A stretch of DNA of 64,000 nt from the NCBI GenBank assembly GCA_963675135.1, contig OY776129.1:71517348-71581347 (forward strand). The letters run 5' to 3'. A program made the translations under genes and the position numbers. Shown here piece by piece: positions 1 through 11,456 of the stretch. Position 1 is the first letter of the stretch; every line of letters begins with the position of its first letter. Below the pieces are notes generated by a model. That model ran no database searches. It had not been told where the DNA came from and was given only the letters and a program-made list of their open reading frames with translations. The DNA comes from Galeopsis tetrahit (taxonomy: Eukaryota; Streptophyta; Magnoliopsida; Lamiales; Lamiaceae).

Positions 1-1204
1 CGCGTGTCTAGTCCATCCATAAGGTAAATTTCCAGACTCAGCAACGTCCAGATACAAGGATAAGTGATCAGCATTGTTCCCCTTCGGGAAAATAAGAATC
101 CGCCTGAAGAGTATAAAAGGGAAACTTATTGTTATGAATACACTGATCAAAAGGTAGGGAATCATTAATTGATGCTCTTAATATGCATCAAGTCAGATAT
201 TACCATTTGTAATCACCAAGTTCAAATACTCCAGAATAGAGCTTTTTCGTAGTTAACCTAGAGATGTTCTCAATCCTCCATGTAAACTTGGTTGTAGGTG
301 GATCTTCTGCTGGCTGATTTTCCGGATTATTATATGTGGCTTCTGATGCTACAATACAAGGATGGATGAGGAAATTATCCGCAGTAATGTATTGCAATTC
401 AAACAGCAATTAATACTACATCATTTTCTCAATTATTGTTTGTGAAGGAAAAGATGGTGTATTCCAATGACATCACTCCTTTTGTTTCCCTGAGTAACCT
501 CCCATCCCAACATGTGAAGACATAATATGTGCACCGCCAAGAAACTAATGAAGTGTACACATTGCTGCTAACTCATTGTTTAACTGACCAATTCTTCTAC
601 CATGTAGCTTTTAGTGAACTCCGTTATGAAATTGCATTTTCCCTGAACAAATTCTGTTTTTTAACATCACACCAAGAAACTAAAACAAAAATTACAAATC
701 ACCACACAATCACAGACACTTCATTCATATTAACTTTAATGATGGAGTAGACAAAATTAACAAACAGATAAACAAAAATACCCTTTAGTTCACCACAGAC
801 AAATTGACAAAAAAATAAAAATAAATAAAAGACTTTACAGCAATACCTATTAAGTTACCTTCCATGGGGCGAGGCCCTTCCACCAAATCCGGTCGCGGAA
901 CCAACATGTCCTCATCCTGTTGCTGCCAAACAAGCAAACGATAGGCATAAAAACACAGTGGCATACACCCAATAACTTGATCGCGGACTAAACCAGATAG
1001 AAACCGAAGAAAAGAAACCAATTGAAGAGTTTTAAACTCATTTTCCAGAAAAGCACAGTTGACACACACACACAAACACGCACGGACGCGTGTTTCACCA
1101 AAAAATCACAGTAAGAACTTGCAGGTTTCCGTAAGCACTACTACATATATGAAAAGAACGAGTTTGTGAACCTCATTGGGTGCAGGGGGAGCAATCGCAG
1201 TCAT
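1..1204 (-). CDS. UBP12: UBP12/UBP13-type ubiquitin carboxyl-terminal hydrolase, 5' part
   Basis: N-terminal part of a plant MATH-domain deubiquitinase; the family removes ubiquitin from nuclear and cytosolic proteins in clock, hormone and immunity control. Coding exons on the minus strand are 1204-1172, 922-859, 348-204 and 103 to the window edge, all GT-AG and in frame. The start gives MTAIAPPAPNE, then QQDEDMLVPRPDLVEG, the usual acidic leader. From about residue 45 the MATH domain begins (PPTTKFTWRIENISRL, then DYKWRILIFPKGNNADHLSL). The catalytic USP domain lies beyond position 1 and is not visible. Start chosen because the short first exon resembles the MT..PPP leader of Arabidopsis UBP12 and because the longer in-frame reading upstream of the second exon is intron. 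UBP12 and UBP13 cannot be told apart here. The leader sits in a purine-rich 5' region around 1205-1390. Confidence 0.9.
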
Positions 1205-1645
1205 GAGAACAGAATCAGAGTTCAGTTTAAGCTTAATTTCAGATTGATTCGTTTACGAATTTGATGAATTTGGGTGTTTTTTCTTTTTTTCCTTTGCAGG
1301 CGTTTCAGGCTTCGGAGTTGGGGGTGGGAAAGGGGTGAAAAGGTGGTGGGGAAAGAACAGTTGGGTCTTTTGGGGAGACTCATCTAACGTGGACTCTTTA
1401 GGGATGTTTGGCATTCTTTAGTCATCAAGTTTTTACAAATATTAAAATTAGGGATTAGGGTTATTGTGTGCAATAAATTGCACTTATATAACTGAAATTG
1501 GATCAGCTGTTAAAGTTAAATATTAAATTGAACATTAAAATTCAAATTCAAATATATTTACACATTGCATAGAAAATTTTGTCTAAAATGTTACATACGG
1601 CTACTAAAATTTAAAAAAAATCAATTTAAATCGATTATTATTAAA
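1205..1645. other. Upstream region of the UBP12-like gene
   Basis: Presumed promoter and 5' untranslated region of the minus-strand protease gene, followed by AT-rich sequence up to the Mutator-like element. I see no further gene or clear TATA box. Confidence 0.4.
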
Positions 1646-2389
1646 GTGGGGGCTATCAACACTCCCCATTTATGTTATACACACCCCGTTAAAATTTGAA
1701 AATTATTTTAAAATACTGAAGACACCCAATTTTTTCCAATCATGCGGTTCTCCATTCAAAATTTCATTTTCCATTCAAAATCATATTCTTACTAAACACA
1801 TCCCCCATTCAACTTTTTATCCTCTCACTCTTTCATTTACCAACACACATCTCATTTAATATTTAGGGTTCATAAGTATTTTGATTTGTTTGAACTTTAG
1901 ATGATATGGAGTGATAATATTGTATACATTTAGTTGTTGAATGCATAAAAAATTGAGCTTGATATGTTAAAATGTTGTTTTTACTCTCGTTTTTGTGCGT
2001 TTTTGTTGTTAAATTTATAGTTATGTTGAAGGTGTTCGGCTAGATTCGTGGCCGCACACTCTTTGTTGTTGTAATACCCAATAATTTTATAATAATAAGA
2101 ATAGAAAATAATTAATTTATATATTATATAAAAAAAACTTATATTAGAAATTCTAAACGTTGTCATTTATTTCCACTTACTCATAATTTCCACACTATGC
2201 GTTTTTCATTATGAAATTTTAATTAGAATGAAAGACTTAATTAATTGTAACATCTTTTTTAACTTACGCATCCTACTGCTATAAGGTGGAGATTTCTATT
2301 TTATTTGTTTGTCATTATTAAATACAATTTATGATTTTATTATTATTCATGTGAATTATGTACGAAAAGTTGAGACAAACCAATATTTT

Positions 2390-2960
2390 AACCTTTATAA
2401 ACGAGAAGTTGAGAAGTATATCTTTTGACTTTTATAAACGAGAAGTAGATCTTTTGACCTTTATAAACGAGAAGTTGAGAAATACATGTAATACATTAAA
2501 TGCAGAGAAGTAGATCTTTTGACCTTTATAAACGAGAAGTTGAGAAATACATGTAATACATTAAATGCAGAGAAGTAGATCTTTTGACCTTTATAAACGA
2601 GAAGTTGAGAAATACATGTAATACATTAAGGACATGTTTGATAGCTTAGATTAAACATAGATTAACTATATATCATTTTTATTGGTTGTTTGATAACTTA
2701 GATTAAGGGTAGATTATGCTTTAAAATTTATAAAGTTTAGTTATCATTCTAATCTTAGATAATCCATCTTTGCTATCAAACATGCCCTAAATGCATGTTT
2801 ACGTTTGTGGTAATTTAATTGTTTATTGTATTTAGTTGAGAAGTATCTTTTGACCTTTATAAACGAGAAGTTGAGAAATACATGTAATACATTAAATGCA
2901 TGTTTATGTTTGTGGTAATTTAATTGTTTATTGTATTTAGTTTTGACAAGCATGTTCCCA
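2390..2960. repeat. Tandem repeat array interrupted by a MITE
   Basis: Units of roughly 65 bp built on GAGAAGTAGATCTTTTGACC, TTTATAAACGAGAAGTTGAG and AAATACATGTAATACATTAA recur between 2400 and 2630. They resume at about 2790-2950 after a MITE, now with an added TGCATGTTTRYGTTTGTGG tail that occurs twice. Confidence 0.8.
2630..2787. mobile_element. PIF/Harbinger (Tourist-like) MITE
   Basis: 158-bp element with ends GGACATGTTTGATAGC and, reversed, GGGCATGTTTGATAGC, flanked by TAA on both sides (2627-2629, 2788-2790). It splits one unit of the surrounding tandem array. Inverted ends plus a 3-bp TWA duplication define the PIF/Harbinger group. Confidence 0.85.
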
Positions 2961-2998
2961 CTGAGTTGTGGTTTGCTCACCCCTTCATTTTAATATTT

Positions 2999-3258
2999 TC
3001 AGATTTAGGAGTTGGTGGCGAGTAGGAGCGGTGGATGACAATCATATAGTAAAATCAATTGAGACGTTGTTGCTTCTTAGATATCTTAAAATTCTTTTAA
3101 GTTGCTATTTATTCGAAGATTTCATTTTACCATTTTCAAGTTTAGGAGTTGGTGGCGAGTAGGAGCGGTAGATGATCATATAGTAAAATTAATTGAGACG
3201 TTGTTGCTTCTTAGATATCTTAAAATTCTTTTAAGTTGCTATTTATTCGAAGATTTCG
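2999..3258. repeat. Direct duplication, period about 137 bp
   Basis: The block containing GTTGGTGGCGAGTAGGAGCGG and TTGAGACGTTGTTGCTTCTT occurs at 3011 and again at 3148 with few differences. It is non-coding and lies inside the MULE. Confidence 0.75.
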
Positions 3259-3404
3259 CTAATAGTTAATTATTTTTATTGTAAAATAAACTTGTAACCA
3301 TCATTTTTTAAGTGCAAATTTTGGTTCATGCCCTTAAAATTTTAAATTGTTAATTATATTTGTAAAATATTTTTTTATGAAAATTGGGGTGTGACAGTTG
3401 TGCA

Positions 3405-3590
3405 CCATCGTAACGGTGCACAACCAAGGAAGAACACAGTCATAATGATCGAACACATACGAAATTGCATGGAAAAATTATGTTCGGCCAATTTGATCGT
3501 ACACCCAATGATGTGTTCGGTCATTTCGACCTTACATACATTGATGTGTTCAGCCACTATTCTAGCTGAACATATCGACGAATGTTGTAG
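3405..3590. repeat. Degenerate short repeats built on TGTTCGGCCA
   Basis: Several copies of a roughly 30-bp motif (ATGATGTGTTCGGYCAATTT and variants, in both orientations) make accidental open frames on both strands. The same motif recurs at about 5950-6110 in a related sequence, so it appears to be internal repeat material of this element family and not a gene. Confidence 0.55.
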
Positions 3591-4611
3591 TTCATAATCT
3601 GTATATATTGTAAAAAAATATTAAATATATTTACATTAATGCTCTACATCACATTTTCATCTTCAATGATGGATTATAATTATATCATCATATGGAGTGT
3701 TTATGTATGGAAGAATTTTAGGATAAGAGTGGTAAAGTAAAAGTTGTTGGAATGAGGGTTAAATGATGAAGGTTTATTAAGAATGGTGTATGTATAACAT
3801 GTGAGGTGTGTTTATAATTATTAAAGGTGTTTATAATTACTAGTAGTGCTCATGTGATAACGCATGGTCTGATATATTAAGAAATGTCACAGTATTTTAA
3901 ACTTTAATTATTGTTTATAGTATATTTATTTTATAATGTTACTAATTAATATTAAAAAAATTAATTTTAATTATTGTTAACTCATAGTATAGTATTTAAT
4001 ACCAATTTAAAAAAAATATAAAATTTAAAATTTTGTGAATATATTTTTTAAATGCAACAAAACAAAATGTCTATTATTTCATGAAATGATATCACAAGAT
4101 ATGATCTTTTATTAATGTTGTTTTTTTTCACATGTTTCACTTTAAATAATAAATTTCTAGATAATAGGAATGAATATCGTTATATTTAAAAGGAACTAAT
4201 TTGTAGATAATAGAAAATACATGTATTTAAACTATTACATAATATTAATATGATTATATATTTAAAGTAGTAATTCAGGTGTATTTTTAACATAAAAATG
4301 AACTAAATATACACTTAACAAATTTAGAAGAAAACCTATTAAATAAAAAAATAGTATTATATTAATATTTAAAAAAAGTGTGTAAAATACAACATGGTTA
4401 ATATATAGAATGTATAAATAAATTTTAAACAAACAAAATAAAATTTAAGAAAAATATAAATACACAAAAAAAAAATAAAGACATTAAAATATTTAAAAAT
4501 AAAAAACTAAAGATTTCTATAAACTTCATGAAAAACAACACATTTGTTGTTACATTACAATCACGATTATCACCATGACGTAACATTATTTTTAAACCCT
4601 TATAATTAGTA

Positions 4612-4789
4612 CTCCCTCCGTTCCACTGAAAATTACCCAACTTTTATTTTTCATCTGTTCCAATGAAAGCTACTCATTCATTTTTTTTTTTTGCAAACCT
4701 CTCACATTTCATTATATTCTCCTCACTCTCTATCATATTTCTTAACCTCCTGTCCAGAACTCATGGGAAGTTTCATGGGAATGTGAGAG
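4612..4789. mobile_element. Stowaway MITE, decayed right end
   Basis: Starts CTCCCTCCGTTCC after TA and contains the family's usual body (TTTCATTATATTCTCCTCAC, ATTTCTTAACCTCC). The right inverted end is strongly diverged. It is about 178 bp long and lies inside the MULE. Confidence 0.6.
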
Positions 4790-5052
4790 TAACTCTAGAG
4801 ATAACTACATACAACTGACTATAACTAAAAGCAGACTTCTGCAAAAACAAATCAACATGAGAAAACGACTATCCTTGATTTTTTTTTTTGTAAGTAAAAG
4901 AAGTGGGCAAGAGGATTACCCAAAGTTACAGACATAAGTTAATCTTGCATATTACATCAACGTAATCACTAAGTGCCTAGCAACCCAATCTCTAAAGTCG
5001 TAATGAAGGTTTCTGAAGCCTTTTATTCCAGTCCAATTCCACAAGCGTGAAA

Positions 5053-5480
5053 TCAACAATTAGAATCCGACAGACATAAAGTATCGGAGCTTAAATAAGT
5101 ACGTGGTTCCTTTTCATTAAGACGAATCATGTAATCGTTTATAGACGTAACAACATCCAATGCAGGAGTAAGAATTGATCTATTCATTAGATAATCATGA
5201 CCATACATCGTTATCTTAAATTTAGGATAAATGCAAGCAACCATGGTACCAATAGGATCAACACCACCTCTCAACAAAATATCATTTGGAATAAGTAAAC
5301 CAAAACCATACTCAGTTTGGGATCCAATACTACATTCACCAATAAATGTTATCCATTCATAAAACTTTTTTTAAATCACCTGCATCTTCAATAGATCCCA
5401 ACTTCTTCAAACACAAATCATTTTACAAAAGAGATGAATTGATTGAAGCATGAATAATACCATGTTTAGTACCTTTAGGA
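5053..5480 (-). pseudogene. Helitron helicase (PIF1-like) fragment, decayed
   Basis: The minus-strand translation contains GVDPIGTMVACIYPKFK, SILTPALDVVTSINDYM and EPRTYLSSDTLCLSDSN, matching the segment of plant Helitron RepHel/PIF1-like helicases that reads DPI..IV...YP.F, A.L.PTND.V..IN.YM and TYLSSD. The reading frame is open only for about 75 residues (5277-5053). Further upstream related sequence has stops and shifts. The Rep domain and the other helicase motifs are absent. It lies inside the MULE near its right end, so it was either captured or left by an older Helitron insertion. Confidence 0.65.
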
Positions 5481-5697
5481 GTAACTGGTAATATCAGACG
5501 AAAATCAAAAAAAAAAAAACAACAATCTTTCCACCAAAAAGTAATTCAGAAGCATGAATAATAAGGGTGTCTTTATAGTTTTTAAAAGGTGTAAAAGGAT
5601 ATTTTAGTAGATGCATCCATGTCTATTTTTGTCCAAATAAATTTAAGGTATGTATAACACAATCTGGAGTGTTAATAGCCCCTCACTTATTATTAAA

Positions 5698-6300
5698 CAA
5701 GCGTCTCATTTCATTCATAATTTCCATCTTCTTTCTCCTATCCTCTCCTCCCACTCTCGTTTACCCACATTCATTTTTCATTCGGAAAAATAAAATAAAA
5801 TCGAATCACAGTCAAATGATCATTGTTCTATTATAATAAAATACAATAGACATTGATTGCATAACACAATTTGAGTTTGATATGCTAAAATTGTTATAAT
5901 TTTTGCTATTTTTGTCATTTTCTGCGTGATTTTGCGATTGTTATAATATGTGTGTTCGACCAATTTCGTTACCACACAACCTTTGTTGTACACAACCCAA
6001 ACGGCCGAACAGGTAGGGAAGTGCACAACTCGACCGCACGTTTAGAGAAATGCACGGTCTATATGGTCGAACGTTGTGCAGTTTGAGTGGCTTGTTTTGG
6101 CCGAACAATATGCATAGTTTTTGTGTGTGAAAAAAAGGTTTAAGAATAACATGGAGTGTGCTTAACATTTGGGGTGTATTTATAAATTTTTAAAAGTTTT
6201 AAAAGAACAACTTAATAAGTATATATATATATTTTAGTTTTAAAAAAAATTGAGTGGTGTATAACATTTATGGGGGGTTATGGGGGTGTTGGTAATCTCT
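5698..6300. mobile_element. Second, partial element related to the 1646-5686 MULE
   Basis: Sequence at 5850-5990 resembles 1931-2070 (TTGAGTTTGATATGCTAAAA; CCACACAACCTTTGTTGT). The segment ends near 6298 with GGGGGTTATGGGGGTGTTGG, whose reverse complement resembles the MULE end. No matching left end was found, so this may be a truncated copy or an older element cut by the first. Confidence 0.45.
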
Positions 6301-6951
6301 CCCCATTCAAACTTTTAAAACATTATAAATACCAATTACTATGTTTATGTTGTTATAATGATTAGGGTAAATAGACTTTAAAAAATTATTAGGGTAAATG
6401 ATAGGGGATATTTTTTTATTTTTCAACTTACAACAATTTTATTATGCATGCTATTTTTTTTTTAGAATTTTAATTTCGTCCCTTGAATTTATTAAATTCA
6501 TTTTTAGCATGTTAATGATGAAAAAATTGAATTTTATCAACTCGCTATTCTAGATAAACCTTTATCGAGAATAATGTATATTTTCGAACAATTATTGTCG
6601 AAAAAAAAAAAAAAAAACATGTTGCGCGCAAGAAAGAGAGCTTTGAACAATTTCAAGAAGTGTATAGGAGTATAACATTTTCTTAATTGGGGGTGTGTGC
6701 ATTAATTGTTCCTTTGTAAAATACTAAACGCCATTAAAAGTTAAAATCACTGCCTGCTAATTGGGTTTACGAATGAAAGACACTGCCTTAAAAGGCCCAG
6801 GGGCCCAATTTCTAGTTTTGTTTCTTTGCGCGTGCGAATCTGCCCCAAATTTTTAGGGTTAGGGTTTTGAATCGCTTACGCCTGTTTTAGTCCTCCTCTT
6901 TATTTCAGCGCAATTCAATTCGCATTCTCATCGCAGAAATCAAGTTTGACA
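6301..6951. other. AT-rich spacer and promoter of the zinc-knuckle gene
   Basis: No gene is seen. The last 150 bases become less AT-rich and contain TTAGGGTTAGGG at about 6855, a telo-box-like motif often found in promoters of plant genes for RNA-handling and ribosomal proteins. The 5' untranslated region probably starts near 6880. Confidence 0.35.
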
Positions 6952-9900
6952 ATGGGGAAGAGAGACAAGAAAGTGAAAGCTGCGAAAGCGGAAGAATTTA
7001 CATCGTCGGAAGAAGATAAAAGAAAGAGGAGAACTCCAGTTGACGCGGCTAGCGACGACGACGCCGAGGCCAATGAAGATCTCAGCCTGAAAATCGTTCA
7101 GAAATCGATGCGGCGGGTCGTTAGTAATGGTCCCCCGGACAACGGTGCATCCGGAATAGTCACAGAACTGAAGGAAGAGAAGAGTAGAAAAGAGAAAAAG
7201 AAGAGGAAAAAGAGCAAGGAAATTGAGGTTCCTGTAGTCGACGTAAGTTTGAATAATAATTGATTTATTATGGGATTATTATTTCATCAATGTGTTTAGT
7301 TGGCGGCTGTGTTAGCTATTGAGGTCAGGTTTATTATGAAGTTAAATAGTATGTGCCGTGTTTCAGGTGGCTGGTGATATAGATACGGGTTTCAGAGATT
7401 TCTGCGGTGAACTGTTCCTGGTAGTAAAATTAGTTCAACTTATAGTTGTTTTATCAATCGGTAGAAGCTACATTGATCTTAATGATGGTTTATTGTTTTA
7501 ATTCATATGATAAGTAGGAGTAGGCATTAAAGGCTTTTATTTTTGGCCGTTCGGTGGGAATTAGTAGCTTGGTGTTACGTATCTTGCGTAAAGGAACTGA
7601 CTAGGAATTGGGAAATCTTGAAACTTTTGCAAGTGTTGTGAAGTAATATATCCTGAAAATATGTACTAATGGAGTCATCGGCTTGGTTCTCTTTTTCTTA
7701 AGAAAAACGGTTTAGCTGGATATTGCCCTCTGAACTGGTTGCTGTGTTTTAATAATTTTGTTTTCATCATTTTGGGCATTCTATGCTGAAAACTGTTACG
7801 TTTTATGTTTCAATTGATTGACTTTGAATCTAAGCTGTCTTTTTTTCGCTCAATTCTCTCAGTTGGATAATGTAACGGACAAGGAGAAGCCAGAGATCGA
7901 TAAACCTGCTGAGGTTTCTGGTAAAGCTGTTGAAACGAATTTTGTTGAGGTTTCAGATAATGTTGTCCTGAGGAAGCTTCTTGTGAGTTAAAAGTAACTT
8001 GTGTACAAGCATCATTTTTGAGATAACAGACTAGTCATTTATGGTTTTTATCGTGATGTCAGCGCGGGCCTAGGTACTTTGATCCTCCTGATAACAATTG
8101 GGGTGCATGCTATAATTGCGGTGAAGAGGGTCATATAACTGTCAACTGCACTTCCGCCAAGAGAAAGAAGCCCTGCTTTGTGTGTGGCAGTTTTGAGCAT
8201 AATGCAAAGCAATGTTCTAAGGTGTGTCCTCAAAAAGATTGCTTGATAGATTTTTATTATTCTATCATGATTAAAATGTTGTTTTTCATTTAAATTGTTT
8301 TATGTTCATTTGTTTTTTCCCCTTCATATATGTGTGTATATCTATTTTTTTCCATATATTAGTCCAAAAACTTTTGCTCCTGGCTTCATCCCTCTCTAAT
8401 CCTTTTGCCTGTTTGTATCTGGTTTACTACAATGAAATTAGTGCTGTTAAATATCATAAGCATGGCGTTTTTTTAAGGAATATAAGCATGGGTACTTGCA
8501 CTTGAATCTATGTTAACAATCAAGTAGTGAATGTGTTTTCTCTTATTCCTTTATTTTCATTTGATGTAATTAACTCACCATCCAATTTTTTTTGTACATT
8601 TAATACTGTGTTGGATTTTTATGAAACTGTTATGTATGTTGTCTGGTTCAGGGAAGGTAACTAATAAAGGCAGATACTCTTACAGAGATCCAATTTTCTT
8701 AATATGTACTTCCTTAATTCCATTGCCTATCTCATAGTCATATGTGTCTTTAACATTGGATGACAATACATAATACCTTGTTTGATAGTTGGGGGAGATG
8801 AATGACCTAGTCAATGATTTTAAGTTCTATACTTTAATATAGATATTTTGAAGACTTTTATTGCAGTTACTTCTAAACAAATAAAATAATCAATGAAATA
8901 TTTGTCATTGGATTCAAAATCTTTGTTTTTAAATTAAAAAACTGTCTTTTTTTATATGTTCAGGGACGAGATTGCTTTATCTGCAAGCAACATGGTCACC
9001 GTGCGAAAGATTGTCCTGATAAAAACATTAGTTCGAAGATATGTTTAAAGTGTGGAGACATGGGGCATGAGATGTTCACTTGCAGAAATGACTATTGTCC
9101 AGATGATCTGAAGGTTATAATGTTTTGGGATAAATTATGGCAGTTTGCTTTCTTCTCACATTTAATGACACCTGGGTGTTTTGCAGGAAATACAATGTTA
9201 CATTTGTGGAAGATTTGGCCATCTTTGTTGCAGAAGTTATAATGATCCTGGCCCAAGAGAGGTTTCTTGCTATAGATGTGGTCTCTCTGGCCATACTGGT
9301 TTGGTGAGTTTGCTCTACATCCCAAGCTAAGAATCATTCAAAAGTAAAGAAAAGACCCTGGGATTTTCCTTTATTTTCGAATTGAGACCCACAAAATAAT
9401 AATATGAGCTGGGTTATTCTATGTACTCGATTTTTTTTTTTTTAAATTCTCCTTACTAACAAGTTGCAGGACATTTGAGAGAGGCATTGTTGCCCCTTTT
9501 ATCAATTGTGTTTTTTGCCAGTTGTGATAGGATCCAAAAAAATATAAGTTCTAATATAATTATGGATGACTTATCACTTCCAAATTGGCATGAAATTCAT
9601 GCAATGTATATACTGTAATTCTTTTGATTTCAACTTAGTGATTTGTACTTATGAATTAATTTATTATTGATTCAGTCGTGCTTGGGGTCCCGTGGTGTCG
9701 GTGGTGATGCTAATGATAATTTATCTGCTAGTTCATGCTACAAATGTGGTGTAGTGGGACATTTTGCTCGTGAATGCACCACCGTGATGAAGGTAACCAG
9801 TTCCCCTTTCCAACTGTACAACAATATTGATGCTTTAGCTTTTATAAAAAAAATGAAGAAAGAAAAATGCAACACCTTGAAATCTGAACTTTATATTTTG

Positions 9901-10443
9901 CTTCAATAATTTCATCTTGTCTTGTTATTTTTCCACCAGGCTTGTAAGAGAAACCGTGAACCATCAACACCCAAGAAATCTTCCAAGAGGAATAGGGATT
10001 ATATTGAGTTCAACTCAGCCCCTCATGATTATGGTAAAATTCGAAAAAAGAAGAATAATTTTCAAAGTGGTGCGTATACTTCAGCTCCAAAAGTAAAGCA
10101 CAGAGGTGGTTGGAGCACCGAAGATCCTGGAGCATATACTTCAGCTTCAAAAGTAAAGTACAGAGGTGGTTGGAGCACCGAAGATCCTGGAGATTATTAT
10201 CAATATAGTAATAATAACAAATCAAATAATTGGAGAACCCCATCAACCCCAAACAATAGAAGATCCAAGGTCTCGAGTCCAAGTGGTGATTATGCATCAA
10301 GTTCTCGTTCTTCAAAAATGCCTCACAAGATTAATTTTAACTCACCTTCCAATGGGTCACCCAGATTTTCTCAGCATAGGTACTCAGCATCAAGATTTGG
10401 CTACAGTAATGGTGACATGGGAAGAGATAATAATTATTGGTAG
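6952..10443 (+). CDS. CCHC zinc-knuckle protein with seven knuckles (AIR1-like)
   Basis: Likely nuclear RNA-binding protein, 485 residues in seven exons: 6952-7242, 7863-7982, 8063-8221, 8964-9113, 9187-9303, 9676-9792 and 9940-10443, all GT-AG and phase 0. The N-terminus is lysine- and acid-rich (SSEEDKRKRR; KEKKKRKKSKE), suiting a nuclear signal. CX2CX4HX4C knuckles follow: CYNCGEEGHITVNC, CFVCGSFEHNAKQC, CFICKQHGHRAKDC, CLKCGDMGHEMFTC, a degenerate fifth starting CYICGRFGHLCC, CYRCGLSGHTGLSC (split by an intron) and CYKCGVVGHFAREC. The tail is basic, serine/asparagine-rich and contains a 20-residue duplication (GAYTSA.KVK.RGGWSTEDP). Start taken at 6952 because upstream in-frame codons are not ATG. 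An in-frame 54-base cassette at 7367-7420 with AG and GT borders could be an optional exon. The family resembles yeast AIR1/AIR2 of the TRAMP complex, but specific function is unknown. Confidence 0.88.
10070..10190 (+). repeat. 60-bp tandem duplication inside the last exon of the zinc-knuckle gene
   Basis: Two adjacent in-frame copies encode the same 20-residue unit with two substitutions (P to S, H to Y). The near identity suggests recent duplication. Confidence 0.85.
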
Positions 10444-11079
10444 GATATGATATTTTTACGGAACTTAATGTTTGTGCATTTCCTATGCGTTCTGGCGCCT
10501 GTACACAAGGCTGTTTGGGCTTGTCCGGTGCTGAATGGGAGCTGCAAATTGCATGCGGGGGATTTATTGATTTGTGCTCAATTTCATATGGCGCTTTACA
10601 GAAGCATGGTTTTATGTATGATTGTACCATGTATGTGAACCATTGCATGTCCTCGCCCAAGACGGTAAGGGGGGAAAGGTTTCTGATTATAATATAACTT
10701 TGCAAATTTTAGTGTTTTCTTTTGAGAGATAATTTAAAGAATGATTTTTTTATTCTTTTCTCGTTGAAGGCAACGCTCTGGCCCCAGCATAGTATTTTCG
10801 ATAGGAGTAATCCCAGTGATGATCACCCTTTCTCCTATGTTCGTCTGCTAATTTCTCCCCGTTTGTTTTCATCTATACTTTTTTTTTATTATTTCCCATT
10901 AGATTGGTGACCAAACTGGATAGGAGTATAGGACACATGACCATTCAAATGACAACATGTAATTACACCAATTTTTATTTTGGTTCTATTAAATTTCTCG
11001 ATGTGATTTTAATTATTCTGTAACTATTGTTTAAAGAATAAAGTTTGTTGTCTAATAGGTTACTGCCCGTGCCAGGTAA
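10444..11079. other. 3' flank of the zinc-knuckle gene
   Basis: Presumed 3' untranslated region followed by AT-rich spacer. No further gene is seen; small open frames on both strands have no recognisable features. Confidence 0.4.
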
Positions 11080-11456
11080 GACCATGTTTATCGGGCAATT
11101 CATGCCCTGGTTATGCATATGCGGACAAAAAAATGAAAATGAATTTAATTTCCATGATCTTGGTGGACGGACAACCAAGGATAACCAATGCATTGTGGGC
11201 TCCAGTGTGGTCCCATGGAGATAATTTTTTATCCAAAAACAATCCAAACATGCCACTTGTCACTCTTTTACTCGTCGATTATATTCTATTTAGATAATTT
11301 CTGATTTTCACTTATCTACTTAATAAAAATAAAACTAAAATTCATAAAATTAAATTCTCTATAAATAGAGACCAATCTTGATATATTTTGGATTACAATT
11401 TCATACATTCCCTTTTCTCTTCTAAATTGTTTTAATTATCTTTTTTCTCTTCTAAC

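Larger units (their letters stand above)
1646..5686. mobile_element. Non-autonomous Mutator-like element (MULE), about 4 kb, with 11-bp target duplication
   Basis: The left end (GTGGGGGCTATCAACACTCC) and the reverse complement of the right end (GTGAGGGGCTATTAACACTCC) match, and similarity continues through TGTTATACAYACC to a shared GACACCC near 90-125 bp from each end. Both sides are flanked by the same 11 bases, TTATTATTAAA (1635-1645 and 5687-5697). Long terminal inverted repeats with a 9-11-bp duplication are the Mutator pattern. No transposase reading frame remains. The interior holds tandem repeats, a PIF/Harbinger MITE, a Stowaway copy and a decayed Helitron helicase fragment. Confidence 0.72.

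Noticed and set aside
3375..3597. Open frames on both strands around 3.4-3.6 kb
   Set aside because: They overlap on opposite strands, are built from short repeats and show no protein signature.
10010..10705. Antisense and shifted frames over the last exon of the zinc-knuckle gene
   Set aside because: They are shadows of the repetitive coding exon and its 3' flank.
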